In this document: one piece after another, positions 42,990-52,546 of the stretch
Position numbering within the stretch: position 1 is the stretch's first letter
Layout of the letters: each line of letters begins with the position of its first letter
Origin: Lysobacter_C viscosus
GTDB lineage: Bacteria; Pseudomonadota; Gammaproteobacteria; Xanthomonadales; Xanthomonadaceae
Assembly (NCBI RefSeq): GCF_046600715.1
Contig: NZ_JBJMAV010000001.1
Location: 620,001 to 684,000 of the forward strand
Reading direction: 5' to 3'
Length of the DNA: 64,000 nt
The notes under the pieces: model-generated
The model's input: only the letters and a program-made list of their open reading frames with translations
Database searches by the model: none
Told to the model about the DNA's origin: nothing
Made by a program: the position numbers and the translations under genes

Positions 42990-43619
42990 GTGATTCCGCC
43001 CAATACCCCCCGCAACCCCGCAACACTTGTCCTCCTGGCCGTCGCGGGGCTGGTGGCCGTGGCGGCCTGGTTCGCCGGCCGCGCCACGAGCGTGCCGCCG
43101 GTGATGTCGGAACCCGAAGCGGAAAACGCACTGGGCCGGCAACTGAGCCGCATCGAATCGCGCCTCGACCGCCTTGAAAGCGCCTCCCCGCGAGGTGCGA
43201 ATAGCCTGCCTGTCCCAGCAGCGCCTGGCTACGAAAGTCCGGCGTTGATCGAGGCACGTTCGCAGCACGCCATGGCCGAGTCGGAAGCGGTTGCGCAAAA
43301 GCTCCGCGCGGCACTGGATGCGCGCTTTTCCTCTTCTCCACCACCAGGGCAGGCGGAAATACGTGCATCGCAGCACCTGCTGCACGCGATGGAAGACGAG
43401 GCCCTGCTCGCCGCCGCCTCGCCCCCCGTCGCCCAGGACATCCGCTGTCGCGGCGGTCTCTGCCGGATGGAATTCTTCTTCGCCGACGCGGCTGCCGCGG
43501 ATGACTGGATGACGTTCTACCCACCACTGACAGGGCAGCACATCAGCCGCACCCAGCACTTCGTTGAACGCGGTGCGGACGGCGCGACCAGGGTGATCGC
43601 GTACGGGCACAGACCATGA
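42990..43619 (+). CDS. Membrane-anchored protein, unknown
   Basis: A 209-residue protein with a GTG start, one N-terminal membrane helix (LVLLAVAGLVAVAAWFAG), a coiled-coil-prone segment (~45-65) and a periplasmic domain containing CRGGLCRMEFFFADAAAADDW. This CxxxxC arrangement suggests a disulphide. Possibly cotranscribed with 42345. No family recognised. Confidence 0.6.
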   Translation: MIPPNTPRNPATLVLLAVAGLVAVAAWFAGRATSVPPVMSEPEAENALGRQLSRIESRLDRLESASPRGANSLPVPAAPGYESPALIEARSQHAMAESEAVAQKLRAALDARFSSSPPPGQAEIRASQHLLHAMEDEALLAAASPPVAQDIRCRGGLCRMEFFFADAAAADDWMTFYPPLTGQHISRTQHFVERGADGATRVIAYGHRP

Positions 43620-43760
43620 GCCGGACGCTTGGGTCCGGGTGGGACGGCCCGGGATTGCTCCAGGGCGATGATCCCGGCGCAACACCAGCGCCGTGGCGGA
43701 GCCGCCAAGGCCGGTCGTTCCCGCACGTCCGAACAGCACCCCTCGGAGGGTGAAGTGCAC

Positions 43761-43799
43761 TCCGGTTCCTGATTGAACCGGACCCGGTGAGAGGGTCCG
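43761..43799. terminator. Overlapping stem-loops between convergent genes
   Basis: An 8-bp stem TCCGGTTC/GAACCGGA (43761-43782) overlaps a second 7-bp stem CGGACCC/GGGTCCG (43779-43799), so only one can form at a time. They sit between the convergent genes 42990-43619 and 43816-45000. No T-run follows; a bidirectional terminator is plausible. Confidence 0.4.
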
Positions 43800-43815
43800 A
43801 GGCCTGCTTCAATCT

Positions 43816-45000
43816 TCAATTGCTGTCTGACTGCCGTTTCGCCTCCTCATACCAACGCCCGTACTTGCCCAACAGCGGCGAACCGGGATCGATCAGCGCG
43901 ATCGCATCGGGCATCGCAGCGAGTGCATTGATGGTGGGAGCGTTGAACAGGATCACGAGCCCGTCGCCCGACCGCGTGTGGATGTAGGTCAGGGCAAGCT
44001 CCGACCAGTCGCTGCCGCCATGTGACAGGAGTTTGTCGTCGCCGTAATCGAGTACCTGCCAACCGAGCCCGTAGCCCTGCTTCTCCGGGCAGAGCCCGGA
44101 GGCAATCAACCCGCAGTCGACATCGGCCTGGTCACCGAGGGCGACATGCACCCGCGTCCGTTCATCGCGAATCGACCCGTTGTAGCCGTCGCCGTTGCGC
44201 ACGGCGATCATGAACTTCGCCAGGTCCTCCACGGTGATCGCCATATCGTCGGCTGCGGAGTAGCTGCCTGGCTTGCGGCACCAGCCGTTGGGCCGGCAGT
44301 AGTGCCCGTGGAAACGCCCTGCCGCATCGCGGGCCTGGACCAGGTCGTCGAACGTGTCCTCGCGGATGCTGTAGGCTGCATCGGGAATCCCGGCGGGCTC
44401 AAGAAGCCAGGTCCGCACGAGCTCGCCGAAATCGGCATCCAGCCTGTTGCCGGCATACTTGGCGACGTATTCGTAGCCCTCACCGGAATATCCGTACGTC
44501 GTGCCGGGGTCGTGCAGGAAACCCAGCTTTCTTTCAGGCGAGAGGAACCGCCAGTTCGGGAAGCCGGTCACGTGGCTGAGCGCCATGCGAGGCGTCAGCA
44601 GCGCGTTGCGCGGATCGTCGGCAATGTCCGGGTCGATCCAGTGCGGGGCCATCGGATCGTCGAGCGCGAGCTTGCCCGCGTCCGCGAGGCGCAGGATGGT
44701 TTCCGCCGTGAAGACCTTGGTGATCGACGCAACGTTGAACATCGTGGTCGCCGAGGCTGGAACGCCGGGGCTCTGCTCGCCGTAGTAACCGGTCCAGGCG
44801 ATTTCACCGTTGCTGATGATCGCGACGCCGGCCGTGTTGATCCCATTGCGCCGTACCAGCCCCTCGAAGGCCGAATCCAAGGCCGCTGCCCGCCCCTCCG
44901 TCACCTCAAGGGTGTCGACTTGCGCCGCACCCGTCGTTGCACAACTGGCCAAGGCGAGGCAGAGCGACAGGCATGTCGCCGTCCGGGTGACTGGTTTCAT
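43816..45000 (-). CDS. Lipoprotein serine hydrolase (class C beta-lactamase-like)
   Basis: A 394-residue lipoprotein (lipobox LALASC, Cys20). The beta-lactamase/penicillin-binding fold has its SxxK motif at Ser92-Lys95 (SITK) and a C-terminal HGG near residue 340; the middle motif is YSGEGY. Such enzymes are esterases, D-aminopeptidases or carboxypeptidases more often than true beta-lactamases. GGAGAG seven bases before ATG 45000 fixes the start. The mature protein contains a CRPNGWC loop, likely a disulphide. Confidence 0.87.
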   Translation of the reverse strand: MKPVTRTATCLSLCLALASCATTGAAQVDTLEVTEGRAAALDSAFEGLVRRNGINTAGVAIISNGEIAWTGYYGEQSPGVPASATTMFNVASITKVFTAETILRLADAGKLALDDPMAPHWIDPDIADDPRNALLTPRMALSHVTGFPNWRFLSPERKLGFLHDPGTTYGYSGEGYEYVAKYAGNRLDADFGELVRTWLLEPAGIPDAAYSIREDTFDDLVQARDAAGRFHGHYCRPNGWCRKPGSYSAADDMAITVEDLAKFMIAVRNGDGYNGSIRDERTRVHVALGDQADVDCGLIASGLCPEKQGYGLGWQVLDYGDDKLLSHGGSDWSELALTYIHTRSGDGLVILFNAPTINALAAMPDAIALIDPGSPLLGKYGRWYEEAKRQSDSN

Positions 45001-45399
45001 TGTTCGGCTCTCCATTGCAGGGTGCGGCATGAACGCGCGTCGCGCAGCACGGTATCCACCCAATGCTTCGCTACGCCCACCTGACGTCAATCGACGGCGG
45101 AGCCATTCTTGCCACGGGGGCAAGGCTCCGGCACGTGCCGATAGTCGTGGCGGCGGCGGGCGCCACGACTGACTGCGATGCTGGCGCGCCTGCGGCCTGG
45201 CGGGCGCGTCGGCGTTCCGCGCGTAGAGGTCCGGAGCGGATGCACCTTCACGACCGATGCGCTTGACCGGTCTCGGCCCGGGCGCCTAGGCTTGCCCGCA
45301 CATCGTCAGGCAAGAGGCACCTTGCTCTCATTGCCCATCTCCGCAGACACCAAGTGCCACGGTGAACTCTGACGGACCTGGGGACATCAGGGGTGCCCC
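45001..45399. other. Divergent intergenic region
   Basis: 399 bases between the serine hydrolase and the trypsin-like gene. The only distinct element is a sigma-70-like promoter at 45263-45292. GC-rich inverted segments (GTGGCGGCGGCGGGCGCCAC near 45147) could form hairpins. No gene is supported. Confidence 0.4.
45263..45292 (+). promoter_or_regulatory. Sigma-70-like promoter
   Basis: TTGACC at 45263-45268 and TAGGCT at 45287-45292 are separated by 18 bases and lie 108 bases before the trypsin-like gene. The -35 is good; the -10 is moderate. Confidence 0.4.
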
Positions 45400-46263
45400 A
45401 TGAACTTCCACGACTGCCGTCGACTTCTTCGCGCTGCGTCCTTCGTCCTGCTGGCCAGCGTCGCCACCGCGGCCTCCGCCATCGTCGTCCGCCATGACGT
45501 GCCCGATGCCGCCTACCTCGCCCGTGAGAGCGACTTCCCGGCGGTTTTCAGCCTGTATCGCACCAAGGCCGGGCACAACGAGTGCATTGCCACGCTCATC
45601 AACGCGCGGTTCGCAGTCACCGCGGCGCACTGCGCGAGGGAAAAGTCGCTGCTTGCTGCCACCGGCCCGGACAGCCCCGGGTACGAAGTAAAGGTTGCCG
45701 GCATATCCGCGCGCATCGACCGTGTCATCCCCCATCCCGGGGAGGGCGTCGGCCGTCCTCCCGACCTCGCACTTCTGCGGCTGGCTGAACCGGTCGTCCA
45801 TGTCGCGCCGCTGCCCCTGTACCGAGGCACGCAGGAGGTCGGCCAGGTCATCGTCTTGCCCGGCTGGGGCGGCACCGGCAACGGTGAAAGCGGACTGGGG
45901 TCGGAAGACGGCTTGTTCCGGGTGGCTGAGAACCGTGTCGACAGGGCCGAAGGCCGGCGCTTGGTCTGGCGCTTCGACACCCCAGGCCAGGGCCCGGCCC
46001 TGACCCTGGAAGGCATCAGCGGACCAGGCGACAGCGGCGGCCCCGCCCTGCTCCGTACGCCCGAGGGGTGGCAGGTCGCAGGCGTCAGCTCCAGCCAGGA
46101 CACGATGGATGGCCCCGAGGGGCTTTACGGCGTCGAGGAATATTTCGTCAGGATCTCCACGTTCGCGCAGTGGATCGATGCGCAGGTGGGCGCCGGGCTC
46201 GAAGCCGGCACCCACCCGCGATGTTCCGTCAGCGGCAGCACGGCGCCGCCAGGCGGCTGGTAA
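45400..46263 (+). CDS. Secreted trypsin-like serine protease (S1)
   Basis: A 287-residue exported S1 protease. After a signal peptide (~1-27) the catalytic triad is complete: His77 (TAAHC), Asp122 (DLALLRL) and Ser212 (GDSGGP). An N-terminal IVVRHDVPD may be the mature start after processing. The C-terminal extension (~25 residues, Pro/Gly-rich with one Cys) is unusual. A sigma-70-like promoter lies upstream. The GC-rich S1 family is frequent in predatory and proteolytic Lysobacteraceae. Confidence 0.9.
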   Translation: MNFHDCRRLLRAASFVLLASVATAASAIVVRHDVPDAAYLARESDFPAVFSLYRTKAGHNECIATLINARFAVTAAHCAREKSLLAATGPDSPGYEVKVAGISARIDRVIPHPGEGVGRPPDLALLRLAEPVVHVAPLPLYRGTQEVGQVIVLPGWGGTGNGESGLGSEDGLFRVAENRVDRAEGRRLVWRFDTPGQGPALTLEGISGPGDSGGPALLRTPEGWQVAGVSSSQDTMDGPEGLYGVEEYFVRISTFAQWIDAQVGAGLEAGTHPRCSVSGSTAPPGGW

Positions 46264-46335
46264 CGCTGCCCTGACCCACGTGTTACACCGTCCTACCCCT
46301 GTTCTCTTGACCCCGTTCTTCCAGGAGTGACCCGT

Positions 46336-47637
46336 TTGTCCGCGCATGAGACGTCCAGACTGAAGAAGCGACTGGTGGGGGCGCTGGCCGCGATCGGCCT
46401 GCTCACCCTGCTGTACATCCTCTACGTGCTGGCCGCGCCTGAGCCGGTGGATCTCCCGCCCGATCGGCTTTCCATCCCCACCGGCGCCGGTCACGAACAG
46501 CTGGGCGTGACCCTGGCCCCCAACCTCGGCGCGCCGCGGCTGGAGGGCAATCGGGTCGATGAGCTGGTCAACGGCGACGAGATATTCCCGGCGATGCTGG
46601 CCGCCATCCGCGAAGCCCGGACTTCGGTCAACCTGCTGACCTACGTCTATTGGAAAGGCGCGATCGCCGAGCAGTTCGCGGACGAGCTGAGCGCGGCGGC
46701 GCGGCGCGGCGTGGAGGTCAGGGTGCTGCTGGATGCCTACGGCGCTCGCAAGATCGACCCGGTCTGGGTCGAGCGCATGCGCGCGGCCGGCTGTCATGTC
46801 GAGTGGTTCCACCCCCTGCGCTGGAGCACCCTGCGGCGGTTCAACAACCGCACCCATCGCAAGGTGATGGTGGTGGATGGCCGGGTGGGTTTCACCGGCG
46901 GCGTGGGCATCGCCCAGCAATGGACCGGCAACGCACAGGATCCCGACCACTGGCGCGACGACCACTTCCGCGTCGAGGGGCCGGCGGTGCGCTACATGCA
47001 GGGCTCGTTCGCCGACAACTGGCGCCGCGCCAGCGGCGAGGTACTGGCCGGACACAAGATGTTCCCCGACCTGCCGCCGGTCGGCGAGGCCGCGGTGGTC
47101 CCCGTCGATTCGGCCGCCAACGAGCGATTCAGCGGCATCCCCCTCACCTACTGGCTCATGTTCCACAGCGCGCGCCAGCGCATCCTCCTGGCCACGCCGT
47201 ATTACGTGCCCGATCCGGATCTGGAGCTGGGCCTGCTGGAAGCCGCCCGGCGCGGGGTGCAGGTCACGCTGCTGGTGCCGGGGCCGCACCAGGACTCGGC
47301 CATCGTCCGCTATGCCAGCCGTACCTATTACCGCGGCCTGCTGGAGGCGGGGGTGCAGATCCACGAGTACCAGCCCACGCTGATGCACACCAAGGTCGTT
47401 GTCATCGACGATGCCTGGTCGCTGGTCGGCTCGCCCAACTTCGACAGCCGATCCCTGGAGCTGAACTTCGAGTTCGCACTGGCGGTGCATGACCGGTCGC
47501 TGGCCCGCGCACTGTCGGACTCCTTTGCCGACGACCTGTCGGTTTCGCGCCAGGTCACGCTGGATGAAGTCGAGGACTGGTCGGTCTTCGCCCGGGCGCG
47601 CAACCACCTGGCGCTGCGGCTGCGCGAGCAGCTTTAA
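46336..47637 (+). CDS. Phospholipase D-type (cardiolipin synthase-like) protein
   Basis: About 433 residues with one N-terminal membrane helix (LLTLLYILYVLAA) and two PLD domains. HKD motifs are HRKVMVVDGRVGFTGG (first His near 174) and HTKVVVIDDAWSLVGSPNFDSRS. Such proteins condense phosphatidylglycerol into cardiolipin at the membrane. TTG 46336 is preferred: AGGAG lies eight bases before it, while the in-frame GTG 46327 overlaps that ribosome site. Confidence 0.88.
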   Translation: MSAHETSRLKKRLVGALAAIGLLTLLYILYVLAAPEPVDLPPDRLSIPTGAGHEQLGVTLAPNLGAPRLEGNRVDELVNGDEIFPAMLAAIREARTSVNLLTYVYWKGAIAEQFADELSAAARRGVEVRVLLDAYGARKIDPVWVERMRAAGCHVEWFHPLRWSTLRRFNNRTHRKVMVVDGRVGFTGGVGIAQQWTGNAQDPDHWRDDHFRVEGPAVRYMQGSFADNWRRASGEVLAGHKMFPDLPPVGEAAVVPVDSAANERFSGIPLTYWLMFHSARQRILLATPYYVPDPDLELGLLEAARRGVQVTLLVPGPHQDSAIVRYASRTYYRGLLEAGVQIHEYQPTLMHTKVVVIDDAWSLVGSPNFDSRSLELNFEFALAVHDRSLARALSDSFADDLSVSRQVTLDEVEDWSVFARARNHLALRLREQL

Positions 47638-47841
47638 CGGCGTCAGGTTGACTTCCTTCCTGATTCCCGAACCATTGATGCACCTCCCCGACGCCGCGCC
47701 GATAGGCCAGTCGGCGACGCCTTGCCAGGTTGAATGCACCGCCCGCCTGCCCCTTTTCCCGGAAGCGAGGCACGTGGTAAACGGCATCTGCTTCAACGGC
47801 AAGGGCAATGCTGCCCTCCCACACCCGCAATGGATCCCACG

Positions 47842-48285
47842 ATGCCCAACGCCGCCCGGACCCCGCTGTTGATGCTCGCCTGCGTGCTGTTGGCCGCCTG
47901 CGACACCGCCACTCCCGCCTCGGGCGATGCCACCCCCGCGCCTGCCGGGGCGAGCGCCTCACAAGGCCCCGACCACCAGGCCGCGGTGCAGGTATCCGAG
48001 CAGCGCATCGACGCGCTCATGGAGGTCGCGCGAGCGCTCCGCGATGCCGACGCGAATCTCGCCTGGCCCGTCGCGGACGCCTTCTGGGCCGAGGCGCGCA
48101 CGCGCCACCCCGCAACCGACCCCCGGTCGGACATCACCCTCGACGGCTGGCAGCGCCCGCTGATCTACGTGCGCGAAGGCGACATGCGCAGGATGCGCCT
48201 CTACTCCGCCGGGCCCAACGGCAAGGACGAGTACGGTCTGGTCGACGACGTGGCGCTACGGCAGGGGGAAACGACGATCGAGTGA
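47842..48285 (+). CDS. Small lipoprotein, unknown
   Basis: A 147-residue lipoprotein (lipobox VLLAAC, Cys20), with an Ala/Pro/Thr linker and a C-terminal domain with SDITLDGWQRPLIYVREGDMRR and SAGPNGKDEYGLVDDV. This ending resembles the C-terminal region of type II secretion pseudopilins (GspG-like DxWGxPxxY... SxGPDG), suggesting a pseudopilin-derived fold. The start is ATG 47842, giving the signal peptide. Confidence 0.68.
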   Translation: MPNAARTPLLMLACVLLAACDTATPASGDATPAPAGASASQGPDHQAAVQVSEQRIDALMEVARALRDADANLAWPVADAFWAEARTRHPATDPRSDITLDGWQRPLIYVREGDMRRMRLYSAGPNGKDEYGLVDDVALRQGETTIE

Positions 48286-48333
48286 TGTCCCATCAGTGGC
48301 GCGCGGGTGTCGATGCCCCCGGCCCGGCAGAAT

Positions 48334-49305
48334 TCAACCTGGACCCGTTTTCGGCCTGGTCGCAGCTCCTTGTTGCGGCGCCGCGCACCCGCTGCGTTGC
48401 TCGCCCCCCACCGTCAGCGACACGGTAATCGGATAGCGCGTATCCGACATCCCGTCGGAACACGCCGTCGGGCGGGTTCGCATCACGAACGGATGCCCGC
48501 GCAGCGCGCCCGTCCAGGTGCCCTGCGACGCGGTGCCCGAGAACGTCGTCCACACGCGCGTGCCTGTCGGGTCCTCCGGGTGCGAGTAGGTCACGCAGCG
48601 GCCCTCCACGCTGGCGCCCCAGAACGGTTCGGTTCCCACGGCGCGCAGGGCATTGGCGGGCAGCACGCGGCCGTCCTGCATTCGGCATGCGCCGGCCGAC
48701 CCAGGCGTCGACGGCTCCCCGGCGGACGGCGCTCCGCCGGGCGCGGAAGCGGATCCGCCGGACGACGGCGCACCATCGCTGCACGCCTCGACGAAGGCGG
48801 CAACCTGCTCCGCCGACGGCGCCGCATGCGGGCCGCTGGTCTGGGCGCCGTAGCTGGCCGACACCGGGCTCGACAGCAACCCGCGCAGGTCCCGCGGGAC
48901 AGGCCCCTCGCCGGTGACCCCGCCGCGTGCAGCATCGCCCGAGCCGTCAGCCACCAGCGTCGCGACATTCGCCGCGTGGCCGAACGAGAACCGCTCCTCG
49001 CTCGCGATCGGTTCGAACCCCGGTGCGTTGACCAGCCATGTACCGGTGCCGACGGGGCAGAACAGCCGCAACGCGGTGTCGCCCGTGGGGCCGGCGACCA
49101 CGAGCGCCGTGCCCTCCCCGCTCGACTGCAGCTCCCAACCCGGTTTCGCGCCCTCCCCGGGCTCGGCAGGCGCCTCGCCGCGGGCTACCTCGCCGACGTC
49201 GTCGCGCACGTCCCCGCGGGACTCATCGCGCGCTGCCGGGCCGGCTGGATCCGCTGCGCCGCCGCAACCGGCGAGCAGGACGACGACCAACAGTGACTGG
49301 CGCAT
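48334..49305 (-). CDS. Lipoprotein with COG3650-like domain
   Basis: A 323-residue lipoprotein (lipobox LLAGC, Cys14). After an acidic linker come a beta domain (~45-165), a Gly/Ser/Pro linker, and a C-terminal domain with GTEPFWGASVEGRCVTYSHP, the hallmark of COG3650-type periplasmic proteins. Cysteines at CRMQDG, RCVTY, ACSDG and GCAAP may form disulphides. Two-module lipoproteins of this sort have no established role. Convergent with 47842. Confidence 0.75.
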   Translation of the reverse strand: MRQSLLVVVLLAGCGGAADPAGPAARDESRGDVRDDVGEVARGEAPAEPGEGAKPGWELQSSGEGTALVVAGPTGDTALRLFCPVGTGTWLVNAPGFEPIASEERFSFGHAANVATLVADGSGDAARGGVTGEGPVPRDLRGLLSSPVSASYGAQTSGPHAAPSAEQVAAFVEACSDGAPSSGGSASAPGGAPSAGEPSTPGSAGACRMQDGRVLPANALRAVGTEPFWGASVEGRCVTYSHPEDPTGTRVWTTFSGTASQGTWTGALRGHPFVMRTRPTACSDGMSDTRYPITVSLTVGGEQRSGCAAPQQGAATRPKTGPG

Positions 49306-49574
49306 GCGGCACTCCGGGGAAGGGGGGGCGGCAAAGCCTACGACAGCGACTTCGGTCCCCGGGTGACGTCGGATCGACACGCGCGGAGCGGGTCATGCCG
49401 GGCTCCCGGCCGCCATCCGGCTCAACCTGCAACGGCCCCGCGCCTCACGCCGTCGAAAGCAGGCCTGGATGACCAGCACCGACAGGCGGGTCGGCGTACG
49501 CAGGGGCGGGGACGAGAGTGCACTCCGCGCCCTGTTTTCCGTAGTCTGGCCTGCCCGGATGCCGGAACCACGCC

Positions 49575-50009
49575 ATGAACCGCCTTTTCGCAGCACGCCT
49601 TGCCGCCACCCTCATCCTGCTGGCCGCTTCTGCCAGCGCCCTCGCGCACAACTCCAAGATGGTGGCCGACGGCCGCTTCCGGATGAGCGTGGGTTTCGTC
49701 GAGGAGCCGATCCACACCGAGGAACGCAATGGCCTCGACCTTGCGATCCGGCGTGCCGGTGATAAAGAGACCGTGCCGGGTCTGGAAGCGGGCCTCAACG
49801 CCGAAATCGTCGCGCCCGATGGCACGACCCGGCGCCCCCTGCCGATCCGCCCCCGCTATCAGCACCCGGGCCGGTACACCGCCGACATCGTGCTCACGCA
49901 GCCGGGCATCTACCGCGTGCGTGTCTGGGGCACGCTGGAGGACACCGCATTCGATGAGACGTTCGAGCTCAACGAAGCCCGGCCGTTGTCGGAGCTGCGC
50001 TTCCCGTAA
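49575..50009 (+). CDS. Small periplasmic protein, beta-sandwich-like
   Basis: A 144-residue exported protein (signal ~1-24, ASALA) with a predicted Ig-like/transthyretin-like fold: VGFVEEPIHTEERNGLDLAI...APDGTTRRPL...PGRYTADIVLTQPGIYRVRVWG. This resembles YtkA/CopC-type or carboxypeptidase-regulatory-like domains, seen near metal handling, but no metal motif is obvious. Monocistronic by context. Confidence 0.65.
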   Translation: MNRLFAARLAATLILLAASASALAHNSKMVADGRFRMSVGFVEEPIHTEERNGLDLAIRRAGDKETVPGLEAGLNAEIVAPDGTTRRPLPIRPRYQHPGRYTADIVLTQPGIYRVRVWGTLEDTAFDETFELNEARPLSELRFP

Positions 50010-50491
50010 ACGGCTGCGCGTCGCGGGCGTGCCGTCAGAATGCGCGTCCGAGCGGTGGAAATTCCCGCATGGACCCTGCTTTCGTCATTGCTGTTCCCGG
50101 CTGCTTCAGCGGCCGGGACGAGAACGTGCACCCTGTCGCCTGCAGCTTCCCGAGCCTGCAGCGACGCCACGCGCCGGGCTCGCATCGGACGCGCGATGAT
50201 CGAAGCCCCGCATGCGACATTGACGGCTTCCGCAGTGGGGTCAAAGGACAGGGTAGCCGGGCACCTCGGCCGTCCCGGGCCGGCCTGGGACCGACGCCAC
50301 CACCCCCGACAACCTACTTGGGACTGGGTCACGGAGAGGGTCTAACCACCGCCCTCCCTTGGGCAGCAAGAGCAAAGAAGGAAGTAGCACTCCGCTCCCC
50401 CTGGCCGCCCAGCGCGCTTCACCTCCGGGCACTGCAATTACGGCATCCTTGACCCGCAGGCCGGGAGCGACGACCCGACCCGGAGCGCCAT
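50010..50491. other. Intergenic region with dispersed repeat and a weak ORF
   Basis: 482 bases before the hybrid kinase. An open frame at 50040-50345 begins with a signal-peptide-like stretch (TLLSSLLFPAASAA) but becomes Arg-rich and lacks a ribosome site, so it is not called. The segment at 50228-50269 matches one near the DUF1993 gene. GGAG six bases before TTG 50492 serves the kinase gene. Confidence 0.4.
50228..50269. repeat. Dispersed 42-bp repeat, copy A
   Basis: Starts TTCCGCAGTGG, ends CCTCGG; 36 of 42 bases match copy B at 55980-56021 in the same orientation without gaps. Neither copy is inside a called gene. Confidence 0.6.
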
Positions 50492-52546
50492 TTGCAGAAC
50501 GACCCGCCAGCTCGAGATCCGGCATGCATCCCTCCGGACGCCGCGCGTCCCGATAACCCGCTCTGGCGCGCGCTGTTCGACACGGCGCTCGACTGCATCA
50601 TCTCGATGGACCACACCGGGCGCGTGCTGGACCTGAATCGTGCGGCGGAAGACACCTTTGGCTGGCCGCGCAAGATCGCCATCGGGCGGGAACTGGCCGA
50701 ACTGATCATTCCGAAGCGCCTGCGCGCCGCCCACCACGCCGGACTTCAACGCTATCTCGAGTCGGGCGTCGGACCTGTGCTGGGTTCCCGGATCGAGGTG
50801 CCAGCACTGCACGCGGACGGCCACGAGTTCCCTGTCGAGCTGGCCATCAGTCGTCTTCCAACCGCAGGACCACCGGTGTTCGTCGCCTACCTGCGCGACA
50901 TCGGTGCGAGGCTGCGCCTGGAGCGCCTGCGTACGCTGCGTGCGGAAGCGATGCAGGCGATTGCATGCGCCGACAGCATCGATGCCTCGGCGGATGGCGT
51001 GCTGCAGGCGTTCTGCTCGCTGATGGACTGGGAACTCGGTTTCGTCTGGCAGCGCGACGCCGACATCCTGCGCTGCACCAACACCTACGAGGCGACGCCG
51101 GGTGCGAAGCCGAACTTCGTCGCGGCTACCCACTCGATTCAGTTGCCTTCGGGAAAAGGCCTGCCCGGAACCGCTTGGGCAAGCGGCGCGCCGGTGTGGC
51201 GTCGCGACGTCAGTGTCGCGGACAACTTCCCGCGCGCGGCCATGGCGCTTCTCGATGGCGTGCGCGCCGGCGTCGCGTGCCCGGTCACACTCGACCGCGA
51301 AGTGATCGGCGCGATCGAGTTCTACAGCCAGAACATACGCGAGCCCGATGCCGACCTGGTTGAAACCCTCGCCATCGTGTCGGCACAACTGGGCCAGGCC
51401 TGGCAACGCCAGCGAACCGAAATCGCTCTCAGGGACGCCCACCAGCGCAAGGATGAGTTCCTCGCGATGCTCGCCCACGAACTGCGCAATCCGCTGGCGC
51501 CGATCAGCACCGCGCTGCGCATCCTCGACATGCCCGAGGCAAGCGAGTCGATGCACGAGGATGCGCGGCAGATCATCGGGCGACAGGTCGAACACCTGGT
51601 GCGCCTGGTTGACGATCTGTTGGATGTGTCGCGTTTCATCGGGGGCAAAGTCACGCTGAGACCCGAACTTACCGACCTCGAGCGCGTGGTGTCGCGCGCC
51701 ATCGAAGTCGCCCTGCCGACGTTGAAGGCGCGGAACCACGACTTTGTCGCCCACCTGCCTTCGTCACCGGTCATGCTGGACGTCGACGAGGTGCGCATTA
51801 CCCAGGCCATCGGCAACCTCCTCACCAACGCCGCCCGCTACACCCCGCCGGGCGGGAGCGTGGTGCTGGAGGCCCAGGCCGGCCCGCGCACCGTCGAGGT
51901 GGGCGTGCGCGACACCGGCATCGGCATCGACGCGTCGATGGTCGACAAGGTATTCGACCTGTTCGTCCAGGCCGACCATGACGATGCCAGCACCCACGGC
52001 GGCCTTGGCATTGGCCTGACCCTCGCGCGCCAGCTTGTGCGCCTGCATGGTGGCGACATCACCGTCTCCAGTGCGGGCCGCGGCCAGGGTTCGTTGTTCC
52101 TGCTGACCCTGCCCCGGTCGGACAGGCCTGCCGCGCAGACCGACCCCGAGGGGGAAGCGACCGCCATCGCCCCGATCGACGTGCTGGTGGTCGACGATAA
52201 CCAGGATGCGGCCTGGAGCATGGCACTCCTCCTGCGGTTGTCGAACCACAACGTGCGCACATGCAACGACGGCGCCAGTGCGCTGGCAGCGGCTGCCGAA
52301 CGCCGGCCCCGGCTCATCCTGCTCGATCTCGGCATGCCCGGCATGGACGGCTTCGAGGTCGCTCGCCGCCTTCGCGCCGAACCCGGCGCCCCCTTGGTCA
52401 TCGTTGCCCTGAGCGGGTGGGGCCAGCAGTCCGACCGCGAGCGCACTGCTGAAGCCGGGTTTGATCGTCACCTGGTCAAACCGGTAGCGGCCGGTGAGTT
52501 GGAGCGCCTGCTGGAGGACGTTGCAGCCGGTCGGTTCACTCGCTGA
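50492..52546 (+). CDS. Hybrid histidine kinase: PAS, GAF, HisKA, ATPase, receiver
   Basis: A 684-residue cytosolic hybrid kinase. A PAS domain spans ~25-140 and a GAF domain ~165-310. The phosphorylated His329 is in AHELRNPLAPI, ATPase motifs are GNLLTNAARYTPPGG, DTGIGI and GGLGIGLTLA, and a receiver domain has phosphoacceptor Asp612 (LLDLGMPGMDG) and KPVA lysine. The start is TTG 50492 with GGAG six bases upstream. No partner regulator is adjacent; phosphotransfer to another protein is expected. No membrane helices. Confidence 0.92.
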   Translation: MQNDPPARDPACIPPDAARPDNPLWRALFDTALDCIISMDHTGRVLDLNRAAEDTFGWPRKIAIGRELAELIIPKRLRAAHHAGLQRYLESGVGPVLGSRIEVPALHADGHEFPVELAISRLPTAGPPVFVAYLRDIGARLRLERLRTLRAEAMQAIACADSIDASADGVLQAFCSLMDWELGFVWQRDADILRCTNTYEATPGAKPNFVAATHSIQLPSGKGLPGTAWASGAPVWRRDVSVADNFPRAAMALLDGVRAGVACPVTLDREVIGAIEFYSQNIREPDADLVETLAIVSAQLGQAWQRQRTEIALRDAHQRKDEFLAMLAHELRNPLAPISTALRILDMPEASESMHEDARQIIGRQVEHLVRLVDDLLDVSRFIGGKVTLRPELTDLERVVSRAIEVALPTLKARNHDFVAHLPSSPVMLDVDEVRITQAIGNLLTNAARYTPPGGSVVLEAQAGPRTVEVGVRDTGIGIDASMVDKVFDLFVQADHDDASTHGGLGIGLTLARQLVRLHGGDITVSSAGRGQGSLFLLTLPRSDRPAAQTDPEGEATAIAPIDVLVVDDNQDAAWSMALLLRLSNHNVRTCNDGASALAAAAERRPRLILLDLGMPGMDGFEVARRLRAEPGAPLVIVALSGWGQQSDRERTAEAGFDRHLVKPVAAGELERLLEDVAAGRFTR

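Noticed and set aside
42585..43760. Minus-strand 391-codon frame covering the two secreted-protein genes
   Set aside because: It is antisense to two genes with a signal peptide or membrane anchor; composition is shadow-like.
50040..50345. Possible small secreted protein of 101 residues
   Set aside because: The signal-like start is followed by Arg-rich sequence that includes a dispersed repeat copy; no ribosome site.
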